From Microbacterium sp. EYE_78 (GTDB lineage: Bacteria > Actinomycetota > Actinomycetes > Actinomycetales > Microbacteriaceae), in assembly GCF_023149035.1 (NCBI RefSeq), contig NZ_JAHXMY010000003.1:105089-169088 (forward strand): 64,000 bases of DNA, given 5' to 3'. Below, one piece after another: positions 8,925-19,217 of this stretch. The notes below the pieces were generated by a model, which was not told where the DNA came from, searched no databases, and worked only from the letters and a program-made list of their open reading frames with translations. The translations under genes and the position numbers were made by a program. The stretch's first letter is position 1, and each line of letters opens with the position of its first letter.

Positions 8925-9611
8925 TTGGCACAGCTGCTCGTTCTGAGCTCCGCCGCCGGCGGCGACTCCGTCCTGCCTTCGCTCGAGCTCCTGAGCCACC
9001 GGGTCCGCCAGATCCCGGCCGAGGCGGCGCAGCTGGTCAACGCGCCGAGCGCCGACATCGTCTTCGTCGATGCGCGCCACGACCTCGTCGGGGCCAAGTC
9101 GCTGTGCAAGATCCTCACGACGACCGGTGTCGATGCGCCCCTCGTGCTCGTCGTCACCGAGGGCGGGCTCACCGCGGTCTCCCCCGACTGGGGCATCGAC
9201 GACGTCGTGCTCGTGAGCGCCGGTCCCGCCGAGGTCGATGCGCGCATCCGCCTCGCCGTCGGGCGGGTCTCGAAGGAGCAGGTGTCGACCCGCATCCAGA
9301 CCTCCGGCATCACGATCGACGAGTCGTCGTATTCGGCGAAGGTCCACGGCCGGCCGCTCGACCTCACCTACAAGGAGTTCCAGCTCCTGCACTTCTTCGC
9401 GACGCACCCCTCGCGCGTCTTCACGCGTGAACAGCTGCTCAGCGAGGTGTGGGGATACGACTACTTCGGCGGCACCCGCACCGTCGATGTCCACGTCCGT
9501 CGCCTCCGCGCGAAGCTCGGCGATCTCGAGCAGCTCATCGGCACGGTGCGCAACGTCGGCTACCGGTTCAACGTCTACGAGGACGAGCAGCTGCCGGGCA
9601 CACCCGCCTGA
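8925..9611 (+). CDS. GlnR-type atypical OmpR-family response regulator
   Basis: A 228-residue regulator: an atypical receiver domain (residues 1-115, with [13 protein letters not shown] instead of a normal phosphorylation pocket and no adjacent kinase gene) and an OmpR winged-helix domain (~125-222) containing [20 protein letters not shown] and [14 protein letters not shown]. This matches GlnR, the orphan nitrogen regulator of actinobacteria; whether it is the nitrogen GlnR itself is inference. The start is TTG 8925, chosen because GGAGGG lies at 8913-8918 and no ATG or GTG gives the full receiver domain. A TAAGAT -10-like hexamer is at 8884-8889. Confidence 0.82.
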   Translation: MAQLLVLSSAAGGDSVLPSLELLSHRVRQIPAEAAQLVNAPSADIVFVDARHDLVGAKSLCKILTTTGVDAPLVLVVTEGGLTAVSPDWGIDDVVLVSAGPAEVDARIRLAVGRVSKEQVSTRIQTSGITIDESSYSAKVHGRPLDLTYKEFQLLHFFATHPSRVFTREQLLSEVWGYDYFGGTRTVDVHVRRLRAKLGDLEQLIGTVRNVGYRFNVYEDEQLPGTPA

Positions 9612-9674
9612 TCCGGGTGCGTGGCATCCCGCCATGTTCACGCGTACGTCACGCCGCCCTGCAATGATGTGGGG

Positions 9675-11843
9675 ATGATCGACACCCAGGTTCACGACTC
9701 CGGACTGGGCGACGCGGACGACGACGACTTCGACGATGTCGTCGAGGCGTACGACTCGCAGCTCCCCGACAGCCGCTATCTCGACCGCGAGCTCAGCTGG
9801 CTCGCCTTCAACCAGCGCGTGCTCGAGCTGGCCGAGGATCCGAACCTGCCGACGCTCGAGCGCGCGAACTTCCTCGCCATCTTCGCAAGCAACCTCGACG
9901 AGTTCTTCATGGTGCGCGTCGCCGGTCTCAAGCGCCGCATCCTGACCGGCCTCGCCGTTCCGACGAACGTGGGCCGCGCGCCGCTCGACGTCCTCGCCGA
10001 CCTCGCGACGGCCGCACACGCCCTGCAGGAGCGCCACGCGGCCGTGTGGTCGGAGCAGGTCCGCCCGTCGCTGGCAGAGGCCGGCATCGAGGTCGTGTCG
10101 TGGAAGGACCTGTCCGACCAGGAGCGCAGCGACCTCTACGACTACTTCTCGGCGCAGGTCTTCCCGGTGCTGATGCCCCTGGCGGTCGACCCGGCGCATC
10201 CGTTCCCCTACATCTCGGGTCTGTCGCTGAACCTCGCGGTCCGCATCCGCAACGCCCGGACCGGCCGTCAGGAGTTCGCGCGCCTCAAAGTGCCGCCGAT
10301 GCTCCCCCGCCTGGTCGAGGTCGCCAAGAACGGCTCGACGGTGCGGTACCTGCCGCTGGAGGAGCTGATCTCCGAGAACCTCGGCGACCTGTTCCCGGGC
10401 ATGGAGATCCTCGAGCACCACACCTTCCGCCTCACACGCAACGAGGACGTCGTGATCGAGGAGGACGAGACCGAGAACCTCATCCAGGCCCTCGAGGCCG
10501 AGCTCCTCCGCCGTCGATTCGGGCCGCCGATCCGTCTCGAGATCACCGAGGACATGGACGAGGTCACCCTCGCCCTGCTCCTCGACGAGCTCGACATCAC
10601 CGACAACGACGTCTACCGGCTGCCCTCGCCGCTCGACCTGCGCGGGCTGTTCTCGCTCTCGCAGATCGAGCGCCCGGACCTGCGCTACCCCGCGCATGTG
10701 CCCAAGACGGCGACGCCGTTCCAGCCCGCGGAGCAGAACGGGCGGGCCGACATCTTCGCGGCCATCCGCAAGGAGGACGTCCTCGTCCACCACCCCTACG
10801 AGTCGTTCACGACGAGCGTCGTCGCGTTCCTGCAGCAGGCCGCCCGCGACCCGCACGTGCTCGCGATCAAGCAGACGCTCTACCGCACCTCCGGTGACAG
10901 CCCGATCGTCGAAGCGCTGATCGACGCCGCCGAGAACGGCAAGCAGGTCCTCGCGCTGGTCGAGGTGAAGGCCCGCTTCGACGAGGCGGCGAACATCGTC
11001 TGGGCTCGGAAGCTCGAGAAGGCGGGCGTCCACGTCGTCTACGGCCTCGTGGGGCTGAAGACCCACTGCAAGCTCCTGCACGTCATCCGCGAGGAGGACG
11101 GCGTCCTCCGCAGCTACAGCCACATCGGCACGGGCAACTACAACCCGAAGACGAGCCGCATCTACGAGGACTACGGCCTCTTCACCGCGAACGAGCAGGT
11201 AGGTCGCGACCTGACGCGCCTGTTCAACGAGCTCAGCGGCTACGCGATCGAGAAGAAGTTCAAGCGGCTGCTGGTGGCTCCCCTGCACCTGCGCAAGGGA
11301 CTGCTCCGCCGCATCGACGCCGAACGCCGCAACGCGCAGGCCGGCAAGCCCGCCTCGGTCCGCATCAAGGTCAACTCGATGGTCGACGAGCAGATCATCG
11401 ACGCCCTCTACCGCGCCAGCCAGGCGGGCGTGAAGGTCGACGTCTGGGTGCGCGGCATCTGCTCGCTGCGGACCGACCTGCCGGGCGTCAGCGACAACAT
11501 CACGGTGCGATCGATCCTCGGCCGCTACCTGGAGCACTCGCGCATCTTCATGTTCGAGGGCGACGGCGAGCCGCAGGTGTTCATCGGCAGCGCCGACATG
11601 ATGCACCGCAACCTCGACCGCCGCGTCGAGGCGCTCGTGCGGGTGACCGAGCCCGCGCACGTGGGCGAGCTGACCGCGCTGTTCGACCTCGCGATGGCCG
11701 ACACGACCAGCTCGTGGCACCTCGGTCCCGAGGGCGAGTGGACGCGTCATCACCTGGATGCCGAGGGCACCCCCCTCGTCGACCTGCAGGAGAAGACCAT
11801 GTCGCAGGTGCTCCGTCGGCGCCGCGCGCGGGCGGTGCGATGA
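9675..11843 (+). CDS. ppk1: Polyphosphate kinase 1
   Basis: Makes inorganic polyphosphate from ATP and the reverse. The 722-residue product has all four PPK1 domains: N domain ([20 protein letters not shown]), the head domain, and two phospholipase-D-like C domains. The autophosphorylated His lies in [20 protein letters not shown] (C1), and [15 protein letters not shown] is the second HKD-like motif (C2). I start at ATG 9675; the longer in-frame start has no ribosome binding site. It overlaps mutT1 in an ATGA junction. Position between the Pho two-component system and pstS fits phosphate-storage control. Confidence 0.95.
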   Translation: MIDTQVHDSGLGDADDDDFDDVVEAYDSQLPDSRYLDRELSWLAFNQRVLELAEDPNLPTLERANFLAIFASNLDEFFMVRVAGLKRRILTGLAVPTNVGRAPLDVLADLATAAHALQERHAAVWSEQVRPSLAEAGIEVVSWKDLSDQERSDLYDYFSAQVFPVLMPLAVDPAHPFPYISGLSLNLAVRIRNARTGRQEFARLKVPPMLPRLVEVAKNGSTVRYLPLEELISENLGDLFPGMEILEHHTFRLTRNEDVVIEEDETENLIQALEAELLRRRFGPPIRLEITEDMDEVTLALLLDELDITDNDVYRLPSPLDLRGLFSLSQIERPDLRYPAHVPKTATPFQPAEQNGRADIFAAIRKEDVLVHHPYESFTTSVVAFLQQAARDPHVLAIKQTLYRTSGDSPIVEALIDAAENGKQVLALVEVKARFDEAANIVWARKLEKAGVHVVYGLVGLKTHCKLLHVIREEDGVLRSYSHIGTGNYNPKTSRIYEDYGLFTANEQVGRDLTRLFNELSGYAIEKKFKRLLVAPLHLRKGLLRRIDAERRNAQAGKPASVRIKVNSMVDEQIIDALYRASQAGVKVDVWVRGICSLRTDLPGVSDNITVRSILGRYLEHSRIFMFEGDGEPQVFIGSADMMHRNLDRRVEALVRVTEPAHVGELTALFDLAMADTTSSWHLGPEGEWTRHHLDAEGTPLVDLQEKTMSQVLRRRRARAVR

Positions 11844-12778
11844 CCGAGACCGCGGTCTACGCGGCCGGCGGCGTCGTCTGGCGTCTCGTCGAGGGCAAGC
11901 TGCACGTCCTGGCGATCCATCGCACGAAGTACCGGGATCTGACGCTGCCCAAGGGCAAGGTCGATCCCGGTGAGACGCTCGCCGAGACGGCGGTGCGCGA
12001 GATCCACGAGGAGACCGGCATCCGCGTCGCGCTCGGCGTGCCCGTCGGCGTCTCGACCTACCGCCTGCCCAGCAAGCGGAAGAAGATCGTGCACTACTGG
12101 AGCGCCGAGGCGACCGACGAGGCCATCCGCGCGTCGGCCTTCGTGCCCAATCGCGAGATCGCGGCGATCGAATGGCTCCCGCCGCGCAAGGCGCTCAGCC
12201 GGCTCAGCTATCCGGTCGACATCGAGATCCTCGAGAACTTCCTGCGCCTCGTCGACGACGGGGTGCTCGCCACCTTCCCGATCGTCGTCCTGCGCCACGG
12301 CAAAGCGACCCCGCGGGAGGACTGGAAGGGGAAGGATGCCGATCGCCCCCTCACCGACCGCGGTCGCCGTCAGGCGAAGGCGGTTGTCGGCCCGCTGCGC
12401 TCGTTCGGCGTGCAGCGGGTGGTCTCGAGCGACGCCGTGCGCTGCGTGGACACTGTGGCGCCCCTCGCGAAGGCGCTGCACCGCGACATCCGCCGCACCG
12501 AGCTGATCTCGCAGGATGCCTGGGAGGGGGGCCGCGCGGACCTCCGGAAGGTCGTCGGCAAGCGCGTGCGCGCCGGCAAGCCCGCGGTGCTGTGCTCGCA
12601 CCGGCCGGTGTTGCCGGAGCTCATGAGCGAGATCGCGCTGGCCACGGGGACCATGAAGGGCTCGTATCTCGGCAGTGCCTCGTCGCTGGAGACGGGCGGG
12701 TTCTCGGTCGTGCATCTGTCGGCCACGAACCCCGGGTCGGGCATCGTGGCGATCGAGACGCATCCGCCGAAGGTGTGA
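11840..12778 (+). CDS. mutT1: NUDIX hydrolase - histidine phosphatase fusion (MutT1 type)
   Basis: A 312-residue two-domain protein. Residues ~1-140 are a NUDIX hydrolase with the box [20 protein letters not shown]; residues ~150-300 are a SixA-like histidine phosphatase with [10 protein letters not shown] and a second His in VLCSHRP. Mycobacterial MutT1 of the same design sanitises 8-oxo-dGTP and hydrolyses diadenosine polyphosphates. Translational coupling to ppk1 is typical of actinobacteria. An assignment as bis(5'-nucleosyl)-tetraphosphatase would be equally compatible. Confidence 0.9.
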   Translation: MTETAVYAAGGVVWRLVEGKLHVLAIHRTKYRDLTLPKGKVDPGETLAETAVREIHEETGIRVALGVPVGVSTYRLPSKRKKIVHYWSAEATDEAIRASAFVPNREIAAIEWLPPRKALSRLSYPVDIEILENFLRLVDDGVLATFPIVVLRHGKATPREDWKGKDADRPLTDRGRRQAKAVVGPLRSFGVQRVVSSDAVRCVDTVAPLAKALHRDIRRTELISQDAWEGGRADLRKVVGKRVRAGKPAVLCSHRPVLPELMSEIALATGTMKGSYLGSASSLETGGFSVVHLSATNPGSGIVAIETHPPKV

Positions 12779-12810
12779 ATCAGCCGGGTGGAGGCGTTCG
12801 GACCCGGTCC

Positions 12811-12832
12811 GTTCACCTGTCGTTCACCTGCG
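12811..12832 (+). promoter_or_regulatory. PHO box upstream of pstS
   Basis: Two tandem 11-bp units, GTTCACCTGTC and GTTCACCTGCG, sharing nine of eleven bases and the classic GTTCACC core. This is the standard RegX3/PhoP operator, placed about 85 bp upstream of the pstS start. Confidence 0.9.
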
Positions 12833-12915
12833 GAGCGGAACCTGGTCACCAGCGACTCCTACCGTCGAGCCAGCCCCTGCACCGGGGTGTCCCGATCACC
12901 CGAAGGAAATCACAC

Positions 12916-14034
12916 GTGAAGCTCAACCGCATCGCCCGCGTGGGCGCTGTCGCAGCCGTCGCAGCCCTCTCCCTCACCGCTTGCGCGGCCAACGAGCCCG
13001 CCGCAGGCGGCGGCGCGCAGCCGTCCGCCGGTGGCGAGACCGCGCTGTCCGGCACGGTCAAGGCGACCGGCGCGTCGTCGCAGGGCGCCGCCCAGCAGGC
13101 GTGGACCGCGGCCTTCCAGCAGGCGAACCCCGACGTCACGATCAACTACCAGCCCACCGGCTCGGGCACGGGTCGCGACAACTTCCTCGCTGGCTCCAGC
13201 AACTTCATCGGCTCCGACCGCGCGTACGACGCGGACGAGCTCGCCGCCGGCGGCTTCGGCGCCTGCGCGACCGACGACATCGTCGAGGTCCCCGCCTACA
13301 TCTCCCCCGTCGCCGTCGTCTTCAACCTCGAGGGCGTCGACACGCTGAACCTCACCCCCGAGGTCATCGCGGACATCTTCAACGAGCAGATCGAGAAGTG
13401 GAACGACCCGGCGATCGCCGACCTGAACGAGGGCGTCGAGCTCCCCGACCTCGCCATCACCCCGGTCTTCCGCGGTGACGCGTCGGGCACCACCGGCACG
13501 TTCACCGAGTACCTCGCCTCGGTCGCACCCGACGCATGGCCCTACGAGGACGCCGACGAGTGGCCCGTCTCGACCACGCGCTCCGAGGCTGCCCAGCAGA
13601 CCTCCGGCGTCGAGGCAGCCGTCACCGGCGGCCAGGGCACCATCGGCTACATCGACGCCTCGCGCGTCGGCGAGCTCGGCTCGGCCGCGGTCCAGGTCGG
13701 CGACGAGTTCGTACCGTTCTCGTCCGAGGCCGCTGCGCAGCTCGTGGCCGCGTCGCCGCTCGAGGAGGGCCGCGGCGAGGGCGACCTCGTCTTCGCGGTC
13801 GACCCGGCCTCGGCTCCGGCCGGCTCGTACCCGATCGCGCTCGTCAGCTACCTCATCGGCTGCGTCGAGTACGAGGACGCCGCCGTCGCCGACGTCGTCC
13901 GCTCGTACTTCTCGTACATCGTGAGCGAGGACGGCCAGAACGCCGCGAACGAGGCCGCCGGTTCGGCGCAGCTCTCGCCCGAGGTCGCCGAGCAGGCACA
14001 GGCTGCCATCGAGCTCATCGGCGCCGCCGAGTAA
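12916..14034 (+). CDS. pstS: Phosphate ABC transporter substrate-binding lipoprotein PstS
   Basis: High-affinity phosphate receptor anchored outside the membrane. The 372-residue product starts with a lipoprotein signal (lipobox ending LTAC, Cys23). Phosphate-contacting motifs are visible: TGASSQGAAQQAW, GSGTGRDNF and RGDASGTTGTFTEYL. GTG 12916 is preceded by AAGGAAA. First gene of pstSCAB and directly behind a PHO box. A terminator-like hairpin after the gene probably lets PstS be made in excess over the membrane subunits. Confidence 0.96.
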   Translation: MKLNRIARVGAVAAVAALSLTACAANEPAAGGGAQPSAGGETALSGTVKATGASSQGAAQQAWTAAFQQANPDVTINYQPTGSGTGRDNFLAGSSNFIGSDRAYDADELAAGGFGACATDDIVEVPAYISPVAVVFNLEGVDTLNLTPEVIADIFNEQIEKWNDPAIADLNEGVELPDLAITPVFRGDASGTTGTFTEYLASVAPDAWPYEDADEWPVSTTRSEAAQQTSGVEAAVTGGQGTIGYIDASRVGELGSAAVQVGDEFVPFSSEAAAQLVAASPLEEGRGEGDLVFAVDPASAPAGSYPIALVSYLIGCVEYEDAAVADVVRSYFSYIVSEDGQNAANEAAGSAQLSPEVAEQAQAAIELIGAAE

Positions 14035-14043
14035 GACACCCTC

Positions 14044-14080
14044 GCTGCTGGTGCCTCCCCGCCCGGGAGGCACCAGCAGC
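14044..14080 (+). terminator. Attenuating hairpin between pstS and pstC
   Basis: Perfect 16-nt arms (GCTGCTGGTGCCTCCC and its complement) around a 5-nt loop in the 82-bp gap between pstS and pstC. As pstC has no obvious separate promoter, partial termination or mRNA-end protection of pstS is the likely role. Confidence 0.75.
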
Positions 14081-14116
14081 ACTCATGTGAAACCCGCTTC
14101 CAACCCGAGGACTGCG

Positions 14117-15091
14117 ATGCCCCCCACCACCACGACGGTCGTCGACCAGGACGCGTCGACCGACACCGGCCGCCGCCCCACCCGGCGCCGCGGCGATCTG
14201 TTCTTCTCCGGCAGCGCGCTGGCTGCGGGCATCATCATCCTCATCGTCCTGGCGGCGGTGACCCTCTTCCTCATCATCGAGAGCGTCCCCGCCTTCACCG
14301 GCAACCCGGACGAGATCCAGTTCCTGAACGGCCGACCCTTCTGGGAGTACGTCTGGCCCTTCGTCTTCGGAACGCTGTGGGCATCCGTCATCGCCCTCGT
14401 CGTCGCAACACCGCTCGCCATCGGCATCGCGCTGTTCATCTCGCACTACGCGCCCCGCCGTATCGCCGCGGTGCTCGGCTACATCATCGACCTCCTCGCC
14501 GCGATCCCCTCCGTCGTGTACGGACTGTGGGGTGCGCTCGTGTTCTCGCAGCTGCTGCAGCCGTTCTACGTCTGGCTGAACGAGAACCTCGGCTGGATCC
14601 CCTTCTTCGCCGGTGCGGTCTCCCCCACCGGGCGGACGATCCTCACGGCATCCCTCGTCCTGGCCGTGATGATCCTCCCGATCATGACCGCGATCACCCG
14701 GGAGGTCTTCCTGCAGACGCCGGTCCTCCACGAAGAGGCGGCGCTCGCGCTCGGCGCGACACGCTGGGAGATGATCCGCATGGCCGTCTTCCCGTTCGCC
14801 CGCGGCGGCATGGTCTCGGGCGCGATGCTCGGCCTCGGCCGCGCGCTCGGCGAGACGATGGCCGTCACCATGGTGCTCTCGGCCACCGGCGCCGTCACGT
14901 TCCAGGTGCTGAACTCGAACAACCCCACGCCGATCCCCGCGAACATCGCCCTCAACTTCGGTGAGGCCTACGGCGACGGCGTCAACGTCCTCATCGCGAC
15001 GGGCCTCATCCTCTTCATCGTGACCTTCGCGGTCAACGCGATCGCGCGGTGGGTCGTCAACCGCCGCGCCGAGTTCTCCGGAGCGAACTGA
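14117..15091 (+). CDS. pstC: Phosphate ABC transporter permease PstC
   Basis: A 324-residue membrane permease with six predicted helices starting near residue 35 (ALAAGIIILIVLAAVTLFLI). The cytoplasmic EAA loop is visible as EEAALALGATRWEMIR, followed by ALGETMAVTMV. Overlaps pstA by one base (TGATG). The start at 14117 is preferred to upstream codons that lie within the hairpin. Confidence 0.95.
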   Translation: MPPTTTTVVDQDASTDTGRRPTRRRGDLFFSGSALAAGIIILIVLAAVTLFLIIESVPAFTGNPDEIQFLNGRPFWEYVWPFVFGTLWASVIALVVATPLAIGIALFISHYAPRRIAAVLGYIIDLLAAIPSVVYGLWGALVFSQLLQPFYVWLNENLGWIPFFAGAVSPTGRTILTASLVLAVMILPIMTAITREVFLQTPVLHEEAALALGATRWEMIRMAVFPFARGGMVSGAMLGLGRALGETMAVTMVLSATGAVTFQVLNSNNPTPIPANIALNFGEAYGDGVNVLIATGLILFIVTFAVNAIARWVVNRRAEFSGAN

Positions 15092-16185
15092 TGTCCACCA
15101 CCCTCACCCGCTCCGCCACCAAGACCCCCGTCGGCAACTCGCTGACCGCGGGGCAGCTTCCCGCATGGATGCCGTGGGTCCTCCTCGCCGGCGCCCTCGC
15201 CCTCTCCGCGGCGGTCTTCGCGATCCTCCACGGCGGGCGCCCGATCGCCGACTTCAACATCGCCGGCACGGTCTTCGTCGGGATCATCCTGTTCTCGGTG
15301 GTGCTCGTCGTGCTCTCGAGCGTCGTCGAGACCCGCCGGCGCGCCGCCGACCGCCTGGCGACCGTGCTCGTCTCGACGGCCTTCACCATCGCGCTCCTGC
15401 CGCTCATCTCGCTGCTGTTCACGGTGATCGTGAACGGCGTCTCGCGGTTCGACGGTGAGTTCTTCAGCTTCTCGATGCGCAACATCGTCGGCGAGGGCGG
15501 CGGCGCCATCCACGCCGTCTGGGGCACCCTCATCGTCACCGCCTGGGCCGCGCTCATCTCGGTGCCGATCGGTCTGCTGACCTCGATCTACCTCGTCGAG
15601 TACGGCCGGGGCCGGCTCGCGAAGGCGATCACCTTCTTCGTGGACGTCATGACCGGCATCCCCTCGATCGTCGCGGGCCTGTTCATCGTCGCGGTCTGCG
15701 CGCTGCTCTTCGGTCCGGGTCTCAACACGGGCTTCATGGGCTCGCTCGCCCTGTCGGTGCTGATGATCCCGGTCGTCGTCCGCTCGAGCGAGGAGATGCT
15801 GCGCCTCGTCCCGAACGAGCTGCGCGAGGCGAGCTACGCCCTCGGTGTGCCGAAGTGGCTGACGATCGTCAAGGTGGTGCTGCCGACCTCGATCGCCGGC
15901 ATCACGACGGGCATCATGCTCTCGATCTCGCGCGTCATCGGTGAGACGGCGCCGCTGCTGCTGACCGCCGGCTTCACGCAGTCGCTGAACGTCGATGCGT
16001 TCGACGGCCCGATGATGACGCTGCCGGTCTTCGTCTACGACCAGTTCCAGAACCCCGGCACGAACATCGCCGCCGCGCTCGAGCGCGCGTGGGCCGGAGC
16101 GCTCACCCTCATCATCATCGTCATGGCGCTGAACCTCGTCGCACGCTTCGTCGCGAAGAAGTTCGCCCCCAAGTTCGGCCGCTGA
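15091..16185 (+). CDS. pstA: Phosphate ABC transporter permease PstA
   Basis: Second permease subunit, 364 residues. Two or three hydrophobic helices precede the conserved core, giving an N-terminal extension of the kind found in actinobacterial PstA. The EAA loop reads [17 protein letters not shown], and [14 protein letters not shown] is the family's C-terminal signature. Start coupled to the pstC stop. Confidence 0.95.
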   Translation: MSTTLTRSATKTPVGNSLTAGQLPAWMPWVLLAGALALSAAVFAILHGGRPIADFNIAGTVFVGIILFSVVLVVLSSVVETRRRAADRLATVLVSTAFTIALLPLISLLFTVIVNGVSRFDGEFFSFSMRNIVGEGGGAIHAVWGTLIVTAWAALISVPIGLLTSIYLVEYGRGRLAKAITFFVDVMTGIPSIVAGLFIVAVCALLFGPGLNTGFMGSLALSVLMIPVVVRSSEEMLRLVPNELREASYALGVPKWLTIVKVVLPTSIAGITTGIMLSISRVIGETAPLLLTAGFTQSLNVDAFDGPMMTLPVFVYDQFQNPGTNIAAALERAWAGALTLIIIVMALNLVARFVAKKFAPKFGR

Positions 16186-16214
16186 CCCGCGGCATCCGAC
16201 AGAAAGCACCCGAA

Positions 16215-16994
16215 GTGTCCAAGAGCATCGAAGTCAACGACCTCAACGTCTACTACAGCGACTTCCTCGCCGTGGAGGGCGTGTCCCTCGAGATCGAGCC
16301 CCGCAGCGTCACGGCGTTCATCGGCCCGTCGGGCTGCGGCAAGTCCACGTTCCTTCGCACCCTGAACCGCATGCACGAGGTCATCCCCGGCGCGCGCGTC
16401 GAGGGCGAGGTGCTGCTCGACGGCGAGGACCTGTACGGCCAGGGCGTCGACCCGGTGCTCGTGCGCCGCCAGATCGGCATGGTCTTCCAGCGCCCGAACC
16501 CGTTCCCGACGATGTCGATCCGCGACAACGTGCTGGCGGGCGTGAAGCTCAACAACTCGCGCATCTCGAAGTCCGACGCCGACGCGCTCGTCGAGAAGTC
16601 GCTCCGCGGAGCGAACCTCTGGAACGAGGTCAAGGACCGGCTCGAGAAGCCCGGCTCCGGCCTCTCGGGCGGTCAGCAGCAGCGCCTCTGCATCGCGCGT
16701 GCGATCGCCGTCTCGCCCGACGTGCTGCTCATGGACGAGCCCTGCTCGGCGCTCGACCCGATCTCGACCTTCGCGATCGAGGAGCTCATCCAGGAGCTCA
16801 AGAGCGAGTACACGATCGTCATCGTCACGCACAACATGCAGCAGGCGTCGCGCGTCTCGGACAAGACCGCGTTCTTCAACATCGCCGGCACCGGCAAGCC
16901 GGGCAAGCTCATCGAGTACGACGAGACCGGCACGATCTTCACCAAGCCGTCCGTACAGGCCACCGAGGACTACGTCTCGGGCCGCTTCGGATAA
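16215..16994 (+). CDS. pstB: Phosphate ABC transporter ATP-binding protein PstB
   Basis: ATPase of the phosphate importer, 259 residues. Walker [11 protein letters not shown]-loop VFQRPNPFP (PstB-specific), signature [16 protein letters not shown], Walker [13 protein letters not shown] and switch His VTHNMQQ are all intact. GTG 16215 lies 29 bp after pstA. Last gene of the operon, followed by a terminator-like stem. Confidence 0.96.
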   Translation: MSKSIEVNDLNVYYSDFLAVEGVSLEIEPRSVTAFIGPSGCGKSTFLRTLNRMHEVIPGARVEGEVLLDGEDLYGQGVDPVLVRRQIGMVFQRPNPFPTMSIRDNVLAGVKLNNSRISKSDADALVEKSLRGANLWNEVKDRLEKPGSGLSGGQQQRLCIARAIAVSPDVLLMDEPCSALDPISTFAIEELIQELKSEYTIVIVTHNMQQASRVSDKTAFFNIAGTGKPGKLIEYDETGTIFTKPSVQATEDYVSGRFG

Positions 16995-17030
16995 GGGACG
17001 CGTCGCAGCCGGGGGGCTCGGCGACGCAGG

Positions 17031-17071
17031 AGACGCGCCGGTACGGATTCGGGTTTCGTGCCGGCGCGTCT
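17031..17071 (+). terminator. Probable terminator of the pst operon
   Basis: 15-nt arms AGACGCGCCGGTACG and CGTGCCGGCGCGTCT (one wobble pair) around an 11-nt loop, 37 bp after pstB. The remainder of the ~345-bp gap up to the next gene shows no other clear signal. Confidence 0.65.
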
Positions 17072-17339
17072 GTGTGCGCCGGGGGCGGCGGCGTGCGGGG
17101 TGCGGCGTGCGGGATTGCAATGGATGCCGGGGAGTCGGGGTCGGTCTCGGTCGCGGTGCAGGGCGTCGGATGCCGCGACTCGCCGCGCGGCGTGTTGTCG
17201 CCGAGTACTGGGTGGCGGGCCGCGGTATCCGACACCGCGCATGAGCAAGGCCTCCTCCCCCGGCCGCAGGATGAATGGCCAGTACCCGGACAGGCCGACT
17301 GCTCGATCGTGGGCTCACGCACGGCTGCAGGCTGGGGGC

Positions 17340-18149
17340 ATGTGCGGGGACACCTCGATCTCGACCTTCGCCGCGCTCCGCGCGGCCGGCATGCCGCGTT
17401 CTGCCATCGACCGAGCGGTACAGCGAGGAACGCTCCACCGTGTTCGCAACGGCGTGTATGCGACGAGGGATGCATGCGTGGATGTCGTGGGCGCGGCGGC
17501 GCACGGAGGATCCACAGCCTGCATCACTGCGGCACGTCACCTGGGCCTCTGGGTCCTGGATGACGACCCTGCGACGCACGTGTGGATGGGCCACGACGGT
17601 CGCGCCCACCATGCCGCCGGGTGCGGATGCGTCGTGCACTGGGACGGCGGTGCTCGCCGAGGCTTCGGCATCCCTTCGCTGGCCATCATCCTGTGGCAGA
17701 TCAGGCGCTGCCGCGGGCTCGAGTCGTTCTTCGTCGCACTGGAGTCCGCGCTCAGACAAGGGATGCTGCGATCAGACGACCGGTCGGAACTGGTCGGCCT
17801 GCTCGATCATGAGGCGCAGAGTGTGCTGGCACTCGCGAGGACGGATGCCGACAGCGGGCTGGAATCGCTCGTGCGCTTTCGGCTGCGAGGACATGGCCTC
17901 CGCATCCGCACCCAAGTCTCGGTTGTCGCGGTCGGCCGGGTCGACCTGATGATCGGCGGCAATCTGATTGTCGAGGTCGACGGTCGCGAGAACCACGAAG
18001 GACCTTCTCATCGACACAGGGACCTGGTTCGCGATGCGAACGCGGCGGTCTGGGGTCATCGGACCCTGCGATTCGACTACGCCATGATCATTCACGACTG
18101 GGATCTCGTCGAGCGTGCGATCCTCGCCGCCGTCGCGGAGTCGTCCTGA
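17340..18149 (+). CDS. DUF559 protein with N-terminal AbiEi-like winged helix
   Basis: A ~269-residue protein. The N-terminal ~60 residues (FAALRAAGMPRSAIDRAVQR and LHRVRNGVYA) resemble the winged helix of AbiEi-type antitoxins; the C-terminal ~100 residues are a DUF559 (Vsr/restriction-endonuclease-like) domain with VGRVDLMIGGNLIVEVDGRE, RHRDLVRDANAAVWGHRTLR and a terminal helix. The D-x(n)-E-V-D core is consistent with a nuclease active site. No toxin partner gene is adjacent, so an AbiE system is unlikely. Such proteins are numerous in actinobacteria and uncharacterised. The start is uncertain: ATGs at 17241 and 17271 are also in frame; I prefer 17340 because GGGGG precedes it and homology begins there. 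Confidence 0.7.
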   Translation: MCGDTSISTFAALRAAGMPRSAIDRAVQRGTLHRVRNGVYATRDACVDVVGAAAHGGSTACITAARHLGLWVLDDDPATHVWMGHDGRAHHAAGCGCVVHWDGGARRGFGIPSLAIILWQIRRCRGLESFFVALESALRQGMLRSDDRSELVGLLDHEAQSVLALARTDADSGLESLVRFRLRGHGLRIRTQVSVVAVGRVDLMIGGNLIVEVDGRENHEGPSHRHRDLVRDANAAVWGHRTLRFDYAMIIHDWDLVERAILAAVAESS

Positions 18150-18244
18150 CACGTCGTCGGATGACAGACCTCGCAGCGCGGAGCGTCACCCGATCGCACG
18201 GCGTGTCTGGCTGCTGCATCCGACACCGTGCGTCGAACGCCCGG

Positions 18245-19129
18245 TCAGTCGCGCGGGCTCAGCAAGTACCGGTTGAAGGATGCCGTGAGCTCCGCGTCGA
18301 GGGCGATGCGGCGCCCGTCGACGGCGGTGATCGGGGCGGCGAGGCGCACGCTCGAGACGAGCCAGGCGGCATCCGCCTCGTGCAGGGCCGACACCGGCAG
18401 GGTCTCGTACGCGGTCTCGACGCCCTGTTCGGCCAGGTGGTCGAACAGGCTCAGCTGGGTGGTGCCGTGCAGGATGCCGCCGTTCGGCGCCGGGGTCACG
18501 AAGGTGTCGCCGCGGCGGATGATGAGCGACGCGGTCGGCGCCTCGAGCACGAACCCGTCGGAGCTGACGAACACGGCGTCGTCGGCGCCGCGGCGCTTGG
18601 CCTCGCGGATCGCCGCCATGTTGACGGCGTACGACAGGGTCTTCGCGCCGAGCAGCAGCCAGGGCGCTCGTCCGGGCAGGTCGATGCTGTAGCCGCGATC
18701 GAGGACGGCCACCGCGATGCCCTCGGTGCGGGGCTTCGTGAAGTCGGATGCCGGGGCGACCGTGACCCACGCGGTCGGAGTCGGCCCGTGCTCGACGCCG
18801 CGGCTGAGGATGAGCTTGATGACCGCCTCGCCCTCCCCCGACGCGGCCTGCGCGCGGCGGATCGCCTCGCGCCACTGCCCGAGGTGCGGCGCCGGCAGCT
18901 CGCAGATCTCGGCCGAGTGCGCGAGGCGCTCGAGGTGCGGCTCGACCTCCTGCGCGTGGCCGTCGACGACGCCGATCGACTCGAAGATGCCGTCGCCGCG
19001 CTGCGTGCTGAGCTCCCCCACCGTCAGCGCCGGAGCCGACGGATCGACCTCGGTGAAGGTGTCGGCGAAGTCGGTGCGGGCGTCATCGGATGCCGCGGGG
19101 TCGATCATGAGAGCGAAGCGCCAAGCCAT
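18245..19129 (-). CDS. pabC: Aminodeoxychorismate lyase / class IV aminotransferase
   Basis: PLP enzyme of 294 residues of the branched-chain aminotransferase / ADC lyase fold. The PLP lysine is K163 in LLGAKTLSYAVN; other motifs are GDGIFESIGVVDG near residue 45, DDAVFVSSDGFVLEAPTASL and GGILHGTTQ. In actinobacteria this type is annotated as PabC, releasing p-aminobenzoate for folate synthesis. A D-amino acid transaminase role cannot be excluded from sequence alone. Nearby ygfZ (folate-dependent) is not linked in an operon. Confidence 0.82.
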   Translation of the reverse strand: MAWRFALMIDPAASDDARTDFADTFTEVDPSAPALTVGELSTQRGDGIFESIGVVDGHAQEVEPHLERLAHSAEICELPAPHLGQWREAIRRAQAASGEGEAVIKLILSRGVEHGPTPTAWVTVAPASDFTKPRTEGIAVAVLDRGYSIDLPGRAPWLLLGAKTLSYAVNMAAIREAKRRGADDAVFVSSDGFVLEAPTASLIIRRGDTFVTPAPNGGILHGTTQLSLFDHLAEQGVETAYETLPVSALHEADAAWLVSSVRLAAPITAVDGRRIALDAELTASFNRYLLSPRD

Positions 19130-19217
19130 GAGCCGAGCCTACGCTCGGCCGCCCGCGCGACACGCCCGGGCTCGGCGGAATCCGGCGACGGACGGAATAC
19201 CTCGCGGGCCCCTCCGT

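Noticed and set aside
8883..11753. Very long open frame on the minus strand opposite ppk1 and the GlnR-type gene
   Set aside because: It is the complement of genes with clear motifs; composition (Asp/Glu/Val/Leu/Arg-rich without domains) is that of a shadow frame in high-GC DNA.
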